6,368 bases of DNA from positions 1 through 6,368 of the forward strand of contig DSDX01000304.1 in the NCBI GenBank assembly GCA_011048485.1, written 5' to 3'. The notes beneath the pieces are model-generated. The model ran no database searches and was not told where the DNA came from. It worked only from the letters and a program-made list of their open reading frames with translations. Origin of the DNA: Candidatus Aminicenantota bacterium. Lineage in GTDB: Bacteria; Acidobacteriota; Aminicenantia; Aminicenantales; Saccharicenantaceae. Shown in pieces: positions 5,313-6,368 of this stretch; position 1 is the stretch's first letter, and every line of letters starts with the position of its first letter. Made by a program: the position numbers and the translations under genes.

Positions 5313-6281
5313 ATGTCCGTCCATAAGTTCTTCTATTCGTTCGGGCCGGTGCCCTCGCGGCGCCTGGGGCAAAGCCTCGGGATCAACAACATCCCGCCCA
5401 AGGTCTGTACCTTTTCCTGCGTCTATTGCCAGGTCGGCCGGACCACCCGCATGGCGATCGACCGGCGGGTTTTCTATGATCCGGAGAATGTCGTCGACGA
5501 TGTCCGGAGACGGAGCGAGAAGGCTCGCCGCGATGGCGAGAGGATCGATTACCTGACGTTCGTCCCCGACGGCGAACCCACCCTCGACGTCAATCTCGGC
5601 CGTGAGATCTCCCTCTTGAGGCCGCTCGGGATACCGATCGGCGTTATCACCAACGGCTCTCTCGTCTGGCGCGAGGATGTGCGAGAGGATCTGGCGAAGG
5701 CCGACTGGATCTCCCTGAAGGTCGACGCCGTGCGGGAAAGCGTCTGGCGTGGGATCGACCGGCCCCATAAGGCCTTGAAGCTCGAGGCGATCCTCCAAGG
5801 CATGCTGGAGTTCTCAAAATGCTTCAAAGGAAAGATGGTCACGGAGACGATGCTCGTCGAAGGCCACAACGACGGGGCCAAGTGTCTCGAAGAGACGGCC
5901 GTCTTCCTGCGCGGCTTGAGGCCCTCCGTGGCCTACCTGAGCGTCCCCACGCGCCCCCCCGCGGAGCCTGGGATCCAAGGGCCGGACGAGGAGGCCCTCA
6001 ACCGGGCCTTCCAAATATTCAGCGGCAAACTCCCCCGCGTGGAATACCTGATCGGTTACGAAGGGGACGCCTTTGCCTCGACCGGGGACGTCGCGGAAGA
6101 CATCCTGAGCATCACCGCCGTCCACCCCATGCGTAAGGAGGCCGTGGCGGCGCTTCTGTCCAGGACCGGGACGACCTGGGAGGTCGTCGACCGGCTGTTG
6201 GCCCGGGGAGAGCTCGCGGCCGTGTCGCACAAAGGCTCCCTCTTCTACCTAAGGCGGGCCAAACACGAGCCAGCCCCTTAG
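5313..6281 (+). CDS. Radical SAM protein (COG0731-like) with C-terminal winged-helix-like region
   Basis: 322 residues. FGPVPSRRLGQSLGINN (10-26) leads into CTFSCVYC (Cys 32, 36, 39), the CX3CX2C loop binding the 4Fe-4S cluster that cleaves S-adenosylmethionine. VPDGEPTLD (84-92) matches the GE-type SAM-contacting strand and VITNGSL (111-117) is the next conserved strand. Residues about 268-315 (AVHPMRKEAVAALL to GSLFYLRR) look like a small winged-helix domain often found at the end of this family. Relatives with the GPVPSRRLG signature occur widely in anaerobes and are mostly uncharacterised; distant kinship to wyosine-forming TYW1-type enzymes does not prove tRNA modification. AAGGAG (5300-5305) lies 7 nt before the ATG, and the gene is 18 nt after hdrB, so it is the last operon member. 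A maturation or modification role for an operon partner is only a guess. Confidence 0.88.
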   Translation: MSVHKFFYSFGPVPSRRLGQSLGINNIPPKVCTFSCVYCQVGRTTRMAIDRRVFYDPENVVDDVRRRSEKARRDGERIDYLTFVPDGEPTLDVNLGREISLLRPLGIPIGVITNGSLVWREDVREDLAKADWISLKVDAVRESVWRGIDRPHKALKLEAILQGMLEFSKCFKGKMVTETMLVEGHNDGAKCLEETAVFLRGLRPSVAYLSVPTRPPAEPGIQGPDEEALNRAFQIFSGKLPRVEYLIGYEGDAFASTGDVAEDILSITAVHPMRKEAVAALLSRTGTTWEVVDRLLARGELAAVSHKGSLFYLRRAKHEPAP

Positions 6282-6289
6282 GGGCCTTT
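6273..6289 (+). terminator. Weak hairpin terminator candidate at the operon end
   Basis: GCCCC-TTA-GGGGC (6273-6285) forms a 5-bp GC-only stem with a three-base loop, followed by CTTT. It overlaps the radical SAM stop codon (6279-6281). The stem is short and the T tract is poor, so termination may be inefficient or occur downstream. The remaining bases to 6368 show no gene or other recognisable element. Confidence 0.35.
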
Positions 6290-6368
6290 GCGTCCTTCGC
6301 CTTCTTGATCCTGTGAAGCGATTGTGCTTCCTCTGGTCTCTCAGAAGAGTCGTATCAGGGTGCTCTTA

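Noticed and set aside
4380..5798. 472-codon open frame antisense to hdrB and the radical SAM gene
   Set aside because: It covers two clearly recognised genes on the other strand, shows no family motif, and long antisense frames are expected in GC-rich codons.
1..6368. CRISPR array, tRNA/rRNA, insertion sequence or attachment site
   Set aside because: No regularly spaced repeats, transposase motifs, terminal inverted repeats or tRNA-like cloverleaf were seen.

Overview
The window is about 6.4 kb of GC-rich bacterial (or possibly archaeal) DNA carrying redox genes that use many iron-sulfur clusters and flavins. Two gene groups are transcribed divergently from a control region at about 567-858. 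The content points to a strict anaerobe: two HdrA-type flavoproteins, HdrB with CCG motifs, HdrC, a dicluster ferredoxin and a radical SAM enzyme. The phylum cannot be fixed from these families alone. Syntrophic Deltaproteobacteria, Aminicenantes-like lineages and similar anaerobes are guesses.

Left, minus strand: an 8Fe-8S ferredoxin-like protein with an ambiguous, apparently non-canonical start is followed by the N-terminal 79 codons of an HdrA-like protein that runs off position 1. Its upstream DNA is AT-rich and holds a perfect TTGACA -35 element and a 7-1-7 inverted repeat resembling a Fur box.

Right, plus strand: six tightly packed genes fill 859-6281. In order they are a thioredoxin-reductase-like flavoprotein, HdrA, a small CXXC thioredoxin/glutaredoxin-like protein, HdrC, HdrB and a radical SAM protein of the COG0731 type. 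Gaps between genes are 1-27 nt and no terminator is visible until a weak hairpin at the last stop codon, so this reads as one operon.

How they may work together (inference): HdrA (FAD) - HdrC (two 4Fe-4S clusters) - HdrB (two CCG-type cluster sites) forms a heterodisulfide-reductase-type electron conduit. The unusual part is that a thioredoxin-like gene lies between hdrA and hdrC, and a thioredoxin-reductase-like gene leads the operon. The reductase keeps its CAVC dithiol but has lost the usual NADPH-binding residues, so its electrons may come from something other than NADPH, for example ferredoxin or the Hdr complex. HdrA also ends right after its flavin domain, without the C-terminal dicluster ferredoxin domain of methanogen HdrA. 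Together these suggest an Hdr-linked protein-disulfide (thioredoxin) reduction module. It is the best candidate here for an undescribed system, but the substrate and electron donor are not visible in the window.
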